From: Ziziphus jujuba
Taxonomy: Eukaryota; Streptophyta; Magnoliopsida; Rosales; Rhamnaceae
Assembly: GCF_031755915.1 (NCBI RefSeq)
Contig: NC_083390.1
Coordinates: 26,733,001 to 26,797,000 of the forward strand
Direction of reading: 5' to 3'
Length of the DNA: 64,000 nucleotides
The first letter of the stretch is position 1. Each line of letters opens with the position of its first letter. A model generated the notes under the pieces. It was not told the DNA's origin. It saw nothing but the letters and a program-made list of their open reading frames with translations, and did not search any database. This document shows positions 47,375 to 59,630 of this stretch, piece after piece. The position numbers were made by a program, and so were the translations under genes.

Positions 47375-48000
47375 GGGGGAGCACAAAGATTGGTTTGGTG
47401 GCATCATAAATGTTCCATACCCACCAAAAGTTGGCATTGGAGAGCGGCATTCATTTCTTCATCAAGGGGCGTCATCTATCGCGGTGTGAATGATAAGGGA
47501 GGAGATATTCAATGGATTGTGGCATGGGACAATCGAGCCGATGTCATAGAAAATCTAGTAACTATATAATTAAGCTAGCAAGTTAGTATATATTATATTT
47601 AAATTAATACTGTACTGGTTTACATCTCTGCTTGTCCCTATATGTATAATCATGCATGCATGCATTTAGCATTTAGAATTAGACACATGATCATTTGAAT
47701 ATAAGCTATTAGTTTACTGGCTTTATCAAATTCATTATTAGTCATTTCAACCCAAAAAGAAAAATAAAATCATTGTGAGACATATATAATTGTATTTATA
47801 CGTTCTTATATATTGAAATGTAGGTATACACTGAAGTCCATGCACCAGCTAAGGTTGACTGGGATATGATAGAACAAAAGCTGCCTCTTAATCAAAACTC
47901 TAGCAGCTATGATGGATGCTTCGCCAATGTATCAATTACTGATGGTAATTTCCCTGAAATTCGAGCAGTACTCACACCGAAGTCCAAAAGCAAGAACTAG
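47375..48000 (+). pseudogene. Jasmonate-induced-protein-like gene remnant (two exons)
   Basis: Exon A ends at 47557, intron 47558-47823 (GT...AG, phase 0), exon B 47824-48000 ends with TAG. Joined parts read RGVNDKGGDIQWIVAWDN, then VYTEVHAPAKVDWDMIEQKL and YDGCFANVSITDGN. This layout (YRG..N..G.D..W..AW, YTE..., W..I...L, ...V) resembles the 23-kDa jasmonate-induced protein family of plants, as I remember it. The upstream part (KDWFGGIINVPYPPKVGIGE, HSFLHQGASSI) lies in another frame, so one base is missing near 47475, and no N-terminal half is seen. Hence probably a truncated pseudogene. The family's biochemical role is unknown. It could alternatively be a gene with a misjudged intron. Confidence 0.5.
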
Positions 48001-48231
48001 GTTTCCAGCTGGCACTGGTCATAAGTAATAAGCATGCATCATGTACTGTGTGTGGAAGAATGTCATGATATCCACATTATCATGGCCTTTTGTGTTATTG
48101 TATGTTGAGGCTGCCTAGCTGATGTAGTCATAATTAATATGTATGCATGCATGTATGGTGCCATTACAGTTTATGACATAGCAATTTTATGTTACTTTTA
48201 TGATATGCTATGGTCTTTCAAATGAAATAAT

Positions 48232-48435
48232 AGAACATGATCAAAGCAACTTTATTTCATGATAAGAATCATGGTAAAAAATAGAAAACACAAAGAGTTG
48301 AAAAACAGTGCAAAAATGACAGATGAACATGATTACCGATGGGCCATCACTAGTACCGATGGAAGTCATGGGTAATCCACTAAATTTTTTGGAAGCTTGC
48401 GGGAAAATTTACCGATGGACACCATCGGTAATAGA
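48232..48435. repeat. Diverged direct repeat with ACCGATGG/CCATCGGT hairpins, copy 1
   Basis: Starts at AGAACATGATCAAAGCAACT and contains GATTACCGATGGGCCATC and TTTACCGATGGACACCATCG. Short inverted units of this kind occur in subterminal repeats of CACTA-type DNA transposons; that assignment is inference as no CACTA terminus was seen. Confidence 0.55.
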
Positions 48436-48507
48436 CAATTTTCAAAATTTTCAACCAAATTGACCATAATTGAATACACTACTTTGATAATGTATATTTA
48501 CACCAAG

Positions 48508-48707
48508 AACATGCTCAATGCAACTTTATTTCATGATAACAATGAAGGTAAAGAAAAGAAAACAAAAAAACGAGTTTGAAAAGCCAAAAATTACATATTA
48601 ACTTGATTAATGATGGGCCATCAGTATTACTGATGGAAATCATTGATAATCCAATAAATTTTTTTCACATGGTTCTTTAATATTTACCGATGGAAACCAT
48701 TGGTAAT
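48508..48707. repeat. Diverged direct repeat, copy 2
   Basis: Begins AGAACATGCTCAATGCAACT, parallel to copy 1 about 276 bases earlier, with ATGATGGGCCATCAG and TTTACCGATGGAAACCATTG. Confidence 0.55.
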
Positions 48708-48716
48708 ACCAATGGT

Positions 48717-51700
48717 TCATCGGTAATTACCATTGTCATGATGAAGAATATTAACGAATGGGGTATAGAAAGACCAGAGCACTAAGGCTCCTGAGATTCG
48801 TTTGGGAACAGTAGAAAACGGCATCGTTTTGTCCTTCGAAGACAAGGAAAAACCGTAGCACTTGTTCTTCTTATTCTTCTCCAAAGCCTGTGGCCCAACC
48901 ATCCTCTTAGGCATCCATTTCATATAGGTTTCCTGTTCAAATTAACGTTGAAAATGCAGATAAGCATAAACTGAAATGTTCAACTGAAAAGTTCAACTAA
49001 ATTGCATTTACTAAGCACAGTTTGAAAAGTTCTATTGCAAAAATTATTGCATAGTTAACCATTAAATATGAGCGAGTGTAACAGGAAAATGCTGACAAAT
49101 CTGTGAAAATTTTTCAGGTCCAACCTTTTATATATTTCCTTGCTTCCCAATGTTCACTTCAAGAGACATAGCTAACCCTTCTCTAAAAGGATCAATAGTA
49201 GGATTTGTAAACTGTAAGGTGGAAAACAAAACAATCTCTCAACTACTAACGTATAGGGTTAAGACTAAGTGCCAATACAAAAGAAGATTATACAGATAAA
49301 CATGAATTTAGGGGACAGAAGGAAAAAGGACTTGAAAGAGTATCATTTCACAAAAATAATAATGTTGTTATGCCTATGTATGAATGTGTACCACAATGAT
49401 GCGTATGATATTTTGTGCAGTAGCCAATTACAGTAGCTCGTGTAGGAACCTTAAAAAACAACATATTGAGGTTATTTTTAATCACATAAAGTGCAATGCA
49501 CCCATAACTCACTGGAAGAAACTTAAAATATTAATTGACAAAATGGATGAACATCTTGACTTTTAAAATTAATATTAGCAGACAACAGAAAAGTATGATT
49601 AAGTAGAAAAGGAAATATAAAAAGTTCTTCAATAACACAACTAGAAAAATCTGTTCTAATGTGTTACCCAAGACATTGCATCAAGCATTCTTCATGAATT
49701 TATTAGAACCATCCTACCAAATATGGAAACACCTTCACCTAGAACCAAGTACCATAGGATGTACATCCTACAAATGATAGCCCAAAGAATAGTGGAAAGC
49801 ACACAAAGCAACATCACTATTGATATACAACTTTCCTCAAACATACCACAAGACTTACCACATTAAGTTGCAATATTTAAGAGTAAAAGCTACAATAACT
49901 AGAGAAACTAATGTCATAAACAAAGACCTGTATGTAAGGAAATTATATATCCTTTAGCCTACATTGAAGTTGAGATATGTCCAACCTTTTGATTCTAGGT
50001 TCAAAAATTTCAACCTGCCATTATTTTGGAAATGGAAACAGAATTACAAGCCTATTTAAAGTTTACAAAAACCATAGCTTTAAGAACTCACAAGCTATGT
50101 CAATCTGGATAACTACTAAGATCACATGCCATTTTCCAGAAGGACTTCAAAAAAGCAACTCAAAAATTGTATTAACCAAATCTACTAGAAAGAGAGGCAA
50201 AGTAAAGGCAAATTTTATCAATAAAAACAATGACATTAAAAGATGACATAGATGAAAAATTAGACAGCATTCATAATGATTCAACAATCTGCCTTTGTAA
50301 AACATCCGTGGGGTGTGTTCATAATTTTATCTTTTGAGGGATTTTTGATACCACCATCAGTCGAAAACGAAAATGAAGTTGTCCACTAGTAAAAGAGATG
50401 GAAAACCATTGGGTGGTTTTATTGCAAAGATGTAAGAGAAATCAAATAAAAGCATTAGAAAATATAGCCCCCTAACAGATCAAGAAACTGGTATGCAACT
50501 TAACTACCTTCCAACTATGTTCAGAGCCAGGAATGCCAAGTAAGACTTCTCACTCAAGATGTAACATATATACTTTCTTGGAATTTTTTGTCTTTGAAGA
50601 AACAAGAGCATGCCTAGGATAGGGAAGTGAAATGAAAAAAAGTTAAACTAAACATTTAAGAACATTCAATCAAAATGAGGACACAAATGAAGGTGCAACT
50701 CATACCTTTGCAAATGCATATATGCAATAGGTCCTCCATATCCAAACATGCCAAAAAAGGGCTGCATAACCAAGATATGCTTAAAAGATAAATTTGAATG
50801 AGTAAACACTAAGAAGATAATGGACATAGGACATAACTTTCAAACAAATTGTACTTTAAATATGGAGGAAGAAATGCATGCTAATAAATAATCAAGAGAA
50901 ATAGAAAATAAGATAAAGTACATGTAGGAAATAAGAGGTAGACTTATCTTTATATTAGAATGAAACATACATGCACAAGCTACAAAAGTCAGTATCTAGT
51001 TTCATCATATAAATAGGTGTATGCACAAGATAAAAGTAAAATAAAAAGATATTGAAAACAAATTTTACCATAAGGTATGGAGGTTTTGACCCTATTTCCT
51101 GTCCTTTTGAAGAACTGTGAAGTGATGTGCCCATCTTTCCCCATATGGAATACATGTAAGTGACACCATTTGAGGAACACAAAAACCTCAAAAACACATG
51201 GAAATCAGAATTTAAAAATAACACTTATTATCATAATAAAAATAATGAAAATTGATTTTCTAATATAGTTGTTAAGGTTTTAGTTCTTTCGCAAGTTCTT
51301 CTCTTGTTTGACACAAGCATATCCACTTTATAGGGGAAACAATTTCTTTAATTCATTATGCCTCTTTGAAGTACCAATCGTTTGTTCAAGAATAAGCATC
51401 AAGAATGAGCATTAAAAAGAAAATATAAAGAAGAGCACATAATCAATGTGAAATTTGGCCAATTAAACACTAGAGCATAAGAAAATTAGCTACCAAATCT
51501 ATAGGACTCTGTTATGAAACATATCCACTGATGAAGTGCCAGCAAAAAATTAATTGGAAGTCTAGGTCCAAAGTGATAATCTATCGAAAACTAATGAAAA
51601 AAGACTTGGTTAAATTTTTAACATTTGACAAAAAATTTTATTAGTGGGTCATTGTAAAGAATGACATGCTAAACTTGTAGAAGAAAAATCCTCAACTCTG

Positions 51701-52120
51701 CCGCACCAAAGTATTCCATATAACCATTGGCAAAAAACATGTTCTAGCTAACAACTTAATGATAATGATGGAATTCTAACACATATTACTATCACCTTAT
51801 TCATGCATTCAAAGTATGAGCAAGCATAACCTTTCAATAGAAAATTCCATTCAAAACCTCTGAAGGAACCTAAAAAAAAATAATAATAATAAATTAAGAA
51901 AAGGTATCGTTACGAATGAAAAGCTAGGCATAAATTAAAAAAAGGCACCATTACGGATGAAAAGCTAGGCATACCTGCGGCTTCAAAATAGGATGAGAAG
52001 GTGATTCATCCAAGGATATACTGGTATGTTGAAGATCGAGCATCGCTTTAACTGACGATGAGGTTTTGACTGAGAGATCATCAGAGCTCTGAATTTCCTA
52101 CAAGTGTGCTTTGATTTGCA
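48717..52120 (-). pseudogene. Exon-like blocks of an unidentified minus-strand gene, possibly decayed
   Basis: Several minus-strand blocks have splice-like borders: 52120-51975 (SDDLSVKTSSSVKAML, donor GTATGC), about 51180-51069 (TYMYSIWGKMGTSLHSSSKG, donor GTAAAA), 50761-50706 (PFFGMFGYGGPIAYMHLQR, acceptor TTATGCAG, donor GTATGA), 49211 to about 49130 ([20 protein letters not shown], acceptor CTTACAG) and 48932-48717 (MKWMPKRMVGPQALEKNKKN, acceptor TTGAACAG). I do not recognise the protein. Joining phases were not established, and the fourth block has an in-frame stop soon after VNIGKQGNI. Between blocks the DNA is AT-rich intron-like. It may be a real gene on its way to decay or chance. 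Confidence 0.3.
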
Positions 52121-52534
52121 ATACAATCGAACGAAATTGATGAGGAATAGTCCATTATCGATTAAAGGAGACTGAGTAGCTAGGGAGCGGCTATTGGAGG
52201 AGGAGTTAAGGAGCTAAGTAATGGGACTGATGACTGAGTATTGCAATGCCATAGCAGAGATCGTAGAGAAAGAGAGAGTGAGAGGGAAAAAGATCATACT
52301 ACGACCCTATACCAGAGATCATAGATAAAGACAGAGTGAGAAGGAAAAGGATAGTGTGGAGATGAAGGAAAAGGAAATGGAATGAGCAACTAAAAAAAAA
52401 AAAAATGAAAGCAGATAACAGAGGGATAGAGGGGTCCGAAACCACAACCACCTGCCTTTTAACTTACTTACACCCTCTATTTCTCTCCCTGGCATCTATT
52501 GCTTGTTCCTTATCTTGATGTAAACCCACACCCA

Positions 52535-52556
52535 CTCTCTCTCTCTCTCTCTCTCT
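52535..52556. repeat. CT microsatellite
   Basis: Eleven uninterrupted CT units, continuing as a pyrimidine-rich stretch to about 52567. It would lie upstream of the minus-strand gene candidate, where CT/GA runs are common in plant promoters (inference). Confidence 0.85.
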
Positions 52557-52599
52557 TTCTCTCTTTCCACTGCTTCGGAGTCAATGTCATATATGTCGT

Positions 52600-55280
52600 G
52601 GTCCACCATTTGGATGCCTGAAATTGAGCATGAAACCTCCTTCCACAGCTTTGAGATCATCCTTCGAATTCAACCAGAGAAAGAACTTGAATATGATAAG
52701 GGTTACTAGTAAGAGAAAGAGGGAAATTGGATGTGAAATGTGGTAGGTGGGACATTGGTAAGAGGGAGAAAAAAATTGTATGGCTTTATTGAATAAGGGT
52801 AGGGTTGCAATAATGAAAAAAAGGTGGGTAGATAAAAAAGGTTTAAAAGAGGAGGGATATTTTTCATTAAGAGTCTCAAAATAAGGGCATTGGTCTGAAT
52901 CCTCCATATAAAATTAGGGCTATAGATATTTGTTATACTCTTCAATGATATATTCTATAAATTAATGATATATCCATTATTTATCCTTGTAAACATAATT
53001 TTTTAAATAAATTATTTTTAAGAGATCTATTCTTTATAATTGTATCATTAAAGGCCCCGAAAAATTATTTAAAAAACTTTTTTATATTAAAAAAAGGGGT
53101 ATATTACACTGCACACCTTCGAAGTTTTTCTTAATTATAGCCAGATACCTTCATGAAGTTATAAAAATATAAGCACGAGGATATCAGGCTATAATAAAAG
53201 AAAACCTCGAGAGTGTGCAGTATAATATACCCTAAAAAAAAGTAATAGACGATGCTTTTTTGAAAAAGCGTCGCCCTTTTTACCACATTTAGTGACCCTT
53301 ATTCATAAAAGCGTCACCTATTCTAACATTTAGCGATGCTTTTGAAAAGTATGTTGTCCTAATATTTATCGACACTTTAGAAAAGCATTGCTTATTTTAG
53401 TATCTAGAAATGCTTTTCAAAAAAAGTGTCGCTTAGTTACATATTTAGTGTGCTTTTATACAAAAAGCGTTGCCTTTTGTTTTGTTTCATTTTTTTTTTT
53501 TTTTCCAATTTGAAAGTTGCTTTTAGCTTTCTCAAATTATGATTGTTTAATAGCTAAATTCATGCAAAATAATTAATAGACAACAACGTTCAAATACATA
53601 TTTGCATAACAAACTAATATTTCAAATAAATGAAAGATTAACTCATATAATAATTTTATTATTTTAAAATTAATAATTTAATAGATAGGAAATAAAAATA
53701 TGATAAATTTAATTATCTTGAAAATTTTAATAGATAGTTAATAAAAATATGAATAAAAAATACTAAAATATTAATTAGCAATATGAAGAAAATAATTAAT
53801 CCTTTATTTAATTCATTTGTATTTCAATTTTAAATTAATTACTTATTAAATTAATAAAAATTTGACAAAATTAATTATTTTATAATTTAGAAGCATTAGG
53901 CAATGCTTTTAACATCCAAAGCGTTAGCTCTTGTCTTAATTTTTAAAATTTATATTTTATTCATATGTATATAAATATTATATATTAATTAGTAATATAA
54001 AACAAAATAATTAATCTATTCATTTAATTTATTTGAGATTCAACTTAAAATTAATTATTTTTTGAATTATTAAAAGTTTGACAAAATTAATTTTTTTATA
54101 ATTTAAAACAATTAGATTACGCTTTTAATATAAAACGTGTCACCTATTGTCTTAATTTTTGATAGTTTAATTAATTTTATATTTTATTCATATTGTTGTA
54201 AACATGAATCGATAGTTAATAAAAATATGATAAAAGCATCGCCTATTTATTTGAATTTTTACTTTTAATTTTTTACCCATGAAATGTACCGTTCATAATG
54301 TGAATCAAGTATACTAAAATATTGTAAATAAGTGGCAATTTACACAAAAATGAATAAATATTAAGCAAATTAATTTTTCTTTCAAAGTTTAAAATCATTT
54401 GTATTTGCCTCCAATTTTTTCAAACCTCACCGTTTGATATTTTAAAATCATCATTAATATTTAAAAAAATCATTGGGTGTGTTTTTCAATCCCCATCTTT
54501 TTACCAAGTACAAGTCCTAAAAGATCTAAGCTTTGTCGTGCATGAAAGATATTTAGTTTTTAAAAATTCATGTTTTTTTTTTTCATTTCTGCAGTATGTT
54601 TTATACACGTTTTAAATTGTAATGATTACAAACATCAAAGATCCAAATGAAATAAATCCTAAATTTGTGATGAATTAATTTGACAATCATTGGCTATATT
54701 GCATGCATAGGTGACATAAATAACAAGAATTAGTTCTTGCAAAAAAAAAAAAAAGAAAAAAGAATTAGTTTCGGAAATATTTGAAGATAAAGGATAATAT
54801 AATTTGATATATATTTTGTTTGTAAGAAATAGCATATTTGTGAGAAAATTAACATAAAGTTCCAATATAATAACCTGTAATGGTATTATTCCACACCATA
54901 CATACATACATGTCAATTATGACTGCATCAGCTAGGTAGCCATCTCCAATAGGTATGTGGATTATTTTATATATGTGATATAATTGTTGGAAAAGCTTCT
55001 ATTCTATGTGGCATAAAATTTTACTTAATAGTCATTCAACCTAAAAATTATTCTTCAATTGTTTTTATCTAAATCTCAATTAATTGATGATATGTTTATA
55101 TATTTTTCTCCTTAGAAAAATAAAAATAATTAATAACAATTTATTTATCTATTTTTTCCATTTGAAAAATATTCTGATAAAAAATGTTTTGATGAATCAC
55201 ACTATCTAAAACAAACTCTTGCTAGTCTTCGCTATATGATGACATGGACATACGTTGATATGGCTTTAGGACATGCACAT
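52600..55280. other. AT-rich intergenic DNA
   Basis: No gene seen. Short frames here are low-complexity. It contains the hairpin-unit array at 53249-53483 and scattered single units of the same motif near 53890, 54120 and 54230. Confidence 0.55.
53249..53483. repeat. Tandem array of short hairpin units (GCGAYGCTTTT...AAAAGCGTCGC)
   Basis: About six diverged units of 40-50 bases, each with GAYGCTTTT followed by AAAAGCGTYGC, for example GATGCTTTTTTGAAAAAGCG at 53251. The spacing words CATTTAGYGA and CCTATT recur between them. It resembles subterminal arrays of plant CACTA or Mutator-like elements, but no terminal inverted repeat was identified. Confidence 0.6.
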
Positions 55281-55622
55281 CTAGCTTATCATGCCCCTCA
55301 AACTGGCAAGTGGAAGGTTGTGAACTCCCAATTTGCTTTGAAAATGAACAAATTGAAAACAACTGAGGGGTTTGGTGAACAGATCTACAACTTGGTGAGT
55401 AGATGGTAAGTACTGTGTGTTTGTATCTCCAGATGTAACTTTCTCCCCAATAAAATGATAGTCTAGCTGGATGTGTTTTCTTATATTAGGAAAGACTGGA
55501 TTAATGGTGAGATAAAAAGCACTAGTGTTGTCACAGTATAGTTTGGTCGGTTTAGCATAAGAGATTCCTATCTCTTGTAGCAAGTATGATATCCAAGCGA
55601 GTTCAGCTGCAGCAGAAGCCAT
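55281..55622 (-). pseudogene. Ty1/copia RNase H remnant
   Basis: 113 codons on minus: AAAELAWISYLLQEIGI, PTKLYCDNTSAFYLTINPVF, RKHIQLDYHFIGEKV, VVDLFTKPLSCFQF, then LRGMIS and stop. This is the C-terminal end of a copia RNase H domain (CDN, KHI..DYHF, D.FTKPL). Upstream (above 55622) homology stops, so it is a truncated fragment. It differs from the copia element at 21705-27882 (TKHIPVKYHFLRE) and stems from another lineage. Confidence 0.87.
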
Positions 55623-56218
55623 TGCATCCCAGAGGCATCTATACTAACAACCTACCATCCTACGATTAAGGAAAGGGTGACTAATGCTCACCTCATGCTT
55701 ACCTCGTAAAATACCTATCTACTATCTCTCACCCTAGCTCCAGTAGGATGGTTAATTAGTATATGCAGGTTAATTAATGATAGTATTATATGGTGCATCT
55801 TAAAATCACATAAATCTAATAATAATTATAAAACATTACTTCCAACCAAACTGCCAAGACCCTCATAGGGTTATCTATCGGAACTCTAGGATGGCATTGA
55901 CTAAAAAAAATCCCACCAAAAATTTTACAAACAATCCAGCAGCATTTCCCTTGTAAATTAGACTCTCCCAAATGTTTCCTCCCTACCTTGCTACAAATTT
56001 TCACAAATTTGTAGGACTTCGATAACAATAGCATAGAAATACAAATATAAGTAATAAATAATAAACCAAAAATACCTTTACATGTGTCAAGATCCCTTCT
56101 AGAACTTACTACCTAAACCCCAAGATGGCCTCATCTTTACCCAAGTTTTCACTTGCAACAATATCACATTTTTTTACAACATTTCATGAATATACCAATC
56201 ACATATATGTAAATAGAA

Positions 56219-56255
<37 letters not shown>

Positions 56256-57711
56256 AGATAAAGATAACTTGGATCCCAGATCCTAAAACGTATAGTCTAC
56301 CGAAATATATACATATAAATTGTATAGTTAGTTACTAATAAATTATAAGACAACTTGTAATAAACTAAATTACATTTAAGATGCATATATGGAAACAATA
56401 CTTTAGATTGAAAAATTGAGGTATTACGCTAACTCTGATAACATCATGACTAACCATAACCTACGTAAATATTTATATACATTTTCATTATATATATATA
56501 AATATGCACACAGTCCCTCGAAGAATTTGTATAAACCCATCTTATCTGGTGTCTAAAATTGGAGTTTTTCTTGCATTTGGTTTTTTATTGAAATTAGACC
56601 TCCAACTAATTTTCCATGACCATTAAAAGCATATATGCATCACAACATACAAACTAATTTTGCATTCTGGTCCAAATTTTACCAGGTATTATCCTAAAGT
56701 TTCCCCATTTTGGTTTATACTTAATACTCAACCAAAATTTAAAAACTTAACACCAAATTGAAGCTAAATGAATGGGTATTTCATTTGTGAATTTACCTAG
56801 CCCATAGATGGTTGGTGGTGAATGGATTCCTCGCTTAAAAGTCACCGCCAAAGTGGGTTTCAATCTACTAGTCATACATGCTTCATTCGAGCTAAAAGGA
56901 GGTTAGAATCATGTTCAAGAAGTTTGAAAATTGTGGAAGAGAGTATCCCCTCGACCTGGAAGTGATCTGAATCCAGCAATTGGATCAATACATGGCTATT
57001 GAAGTTGGATGTTGATTTCGGTGCATCGATGAGCCTCCTAGCATGAGATTTGGTGGAGAGGTTAGGTTTCATGAAGGCAACAAGGTGGTGCAAGCAATGA
57101 GGTGGTAAATGTGGCCGACGAAGGGTTATTTCCTTGGTGAAAAAAATGGGTCTTATCTAACACCATTCTTTCTCCATTTCTTTTCTCAAGCCCAAATATA
57201 ACACCTATCAGGGTGTAGTTTGGACAACTTGGCTGGTCAATCATTGAAATTTTGACACATGGCATGGTTAGAAGACATTTTTTTTTATCTTTTTGTCTTT
57301 TTTGAAGAAAACGCTACATGTGGGACCAATACGGCTAAAACAAATCATGAAACTTTACAGACACATAACTTATTATCCATAACTCCAAATAAAGCGTGTT
57401 GCTTGTCTACGAATGCTAAAACCCTTTTCATAATTCCTTACTAGAACCCTAGAGTGGTCTCGACTTAGGAAAACACCATAAACAATTCTACAGAAAGTTC
57501 AGCAGCATCTTCCCTGAGATATGGATTTTCCTAAAATTTTCTCTACACAAACAACACACTTCTAAATATACATTCACTTTATTCCTTCAATTTACTACAA
57601 TTTTCCATAAATTTTAGTACTCCAATAAATGGTAACCAACAAAATAAATAACTAAATAAATACAGTACCCTAGGTCTATAATTTCCATTAGAGTAGTCTA
57701 AGAATATTTGA
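55623..57711. other. AT-rich intergenic DNA, no gene recognised
   Basis: Two stretches with similar content (about 55850-55985 and 57430-57545: CTAGR.TGG, CAGCAGCATYTYCCYTG) may be diverged LTR fragments of another family. Otherwise nothing is recognised. Confidence 0.45.
56221..56252. repeat. ATA microsatellite
   Basis: Uninterrupted trinucleotide ATA, ten and a half units. Confidence 0.9.
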
Positions 57712-57871
57712 AATAAAGATTTTAGATATTGCTCGATGAGTAAGTTAATTACCAAATATTATATCATGACTGTATGAGCTGCGCATACAGTCATGCATAC
57801 CAGTTTTATGCAGTCATGATATAATATTTGGTAATTAACTTACTCATCGAGCAATATCTAAAATCTTTATT
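57712..57871. repeat. Perfect 61-bp inverted repeat with 38-bp spacer
   Basis: Left arm 57712-57772 and right arm 57811-57871 are exact reverse complements (centre: ATATCATGACTG ... CAGTCATGATAT). The spacer itself repeats the word CATACAGTCATGCATAC. RNA from either strand would form a long perfect hairpin. No open frame. It has no recognised element ends. Confidence 0.93.
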
Positions 57872-58475
57872 AATACGATTTTTTAATGAAGCATAAAACC
57901 ATACTACTGCTCAGTAAAGATCAACAACACCTAACATCTAATGATTACTAAAAATACCCATAAATTATTAGTTAATATGTCATTTGATTAAATTAATTAT
58001 GTAACAGAATATATTATAACTTAACATAACATACCTTGCATAGTATGGAAAGAACCATAGAAAACATTGTCTTCCATGTTGCCATCTACTAAATATATTA
58101 ATCATTCTTTCATAAGGATTTGCATGATCAATTGGTGCAATGATAGCGGGATAAATAAAACAATAATTCTCTTCACTTATATAAGTACCTGCATAATCAA
58201 ATTAGAAGTAAATATTTTTTTTTATAATGATAATTATAATTAATTGAATTGAATAATTAGAAATAAACACATTTAAATTTAAGTTACCTTTTGAAAAGAA
58301 AATGCACTCAGAAAACAATTCATGCATGTAATAAAACTCAGTTATATCATTCTTTGATATGCATAAAACTTGTTTATATCCCACGGTTCCTTCAATCATA
58401 TGAAATGTCCATAAATGATCGCTCTCGACATCCTCAATTCGATGTAACAACTTACAGATTGGTGGGGTAACTATT
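57872..58475. other. AT-rich intergenic DNA, no gene seen
   Basis: The minus-strand frame at 58202-58510 overlaps the LTR border and shows no family features. Last five bases CTATT are the presumed target duplicate of Element 5. Confidence 0.45.
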
Positions 58476-59616
58476 TGATGTGATTCCGCCCGAATCTGCT
58501 CAACCGACAACCCACTTGGGTGCCGACCCGATACAGATGAAGACTGGGCCGATCACTAGGGCTCAAGTTAAGAAGTTTAAGGAAAACATTGTTGCTTTTA
58601 TCCAGGGAATAATTCATACTCAAAAGGGCTTTTCCATATCCGAAGAGCCAAGACCTATCCTAACCATATAAGTGGTGGAAGCCGATACGGACTCGGGTAG
58701 CAGTTTTGGTGCAAGTATGGACAACGGGCAGCATGAAATGGTTCCAACTCTTTATGGATTTTATACATATGTATAAGAGGATATGCAATCAAGTCAAGGA
58801 AGCTTCCAAGGCATTCAAAGAGGGGTTGTACGGACAGCTTCAAATTTGGCCTGTTTTTACTGTATTTTGTGCTGGCTTTACTGTATTTTGCTGAGTTGGC
58901 TTTTTCTCTTTCTTCCAAGCAAGGCAAACGTGTGGGACTTCATATTCAGCTTATTTGGCATCCTACAAAGCATACTGAAGCTGATTTGGGGCTCAATTTG
59001 GTCAAACATTGATCAAAGTCAACTTAGTCAAAAAGCTAGTATTATAGTTTCCTAATTTGATTCTACTTTTTGTTTTAGGAAATTACCATTACTTTTTAGT
59101 TTTTATTTATTTATTTTCTGGGGAAATAAGTTTAGGAAAGTTATTATTTTATTATTTTCATTGTAAATTAATTAATTCCTAATTCAAAATAAAGGAATTA
59201 ATTAATCCAAATTAGATTTTGAAAGGAGTGAGAATTTCAGCCACCATAGGAAACTACTTTGTATGGCCGGTTTTCCCTTTGTTTTTAGGGTTTTATTTCT
59301 TGGCTTTGTAGCCTATTTAAAGGCTTATTTTTCAATAAGAAAAAAGCTGAAATTTTATACAAAACATTACTTGTGAGATTGAATTCTCTTTGTTCTTTTG
59401 AACATCTAAAACACCATTAGAGAGTGAGTGTTTTAGTTTGACTTATCAATAAGACTTCCAGCACTTGTTGTGGCGTCTTCCTTATACCAAGGATTCTAAT
59501 CACAGGTTGGTTAGGGGTCAAGGTGACCATTAGAACTTGAACACAATTAGATCCAGGCTAATATAATACTGGTTTAGGAGCAGGTCGTCCTAGGTATCAG
59601 ATCCGGGCTAATATCA
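58476..59616 (+). repeat. 5' LTR of Element 5, altered 3' end
   Basis: 1141 bases from TGATGTGATTCCGCC. The usual end CCTAGGTTCGTATCA is replaced by CCTAGGTATCAGATCCGGGC then TAATATCA; the inserted words copy the AGATCC.GGCTAATAT that lies about 60 bases upstream in the same LTR. The PBS follows at normal spacing. Confidence 0.88.
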
Positions 59617-59618
59617 TT

Positions 59619-59630
59619 TGGTATCAGAGC
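59619..59630 (+). promoter_or_regulatory. Primer binding site of Element 5
   Basis: TGGTATCAGAGC, two bases after the LTR. Confidence 0.9.
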
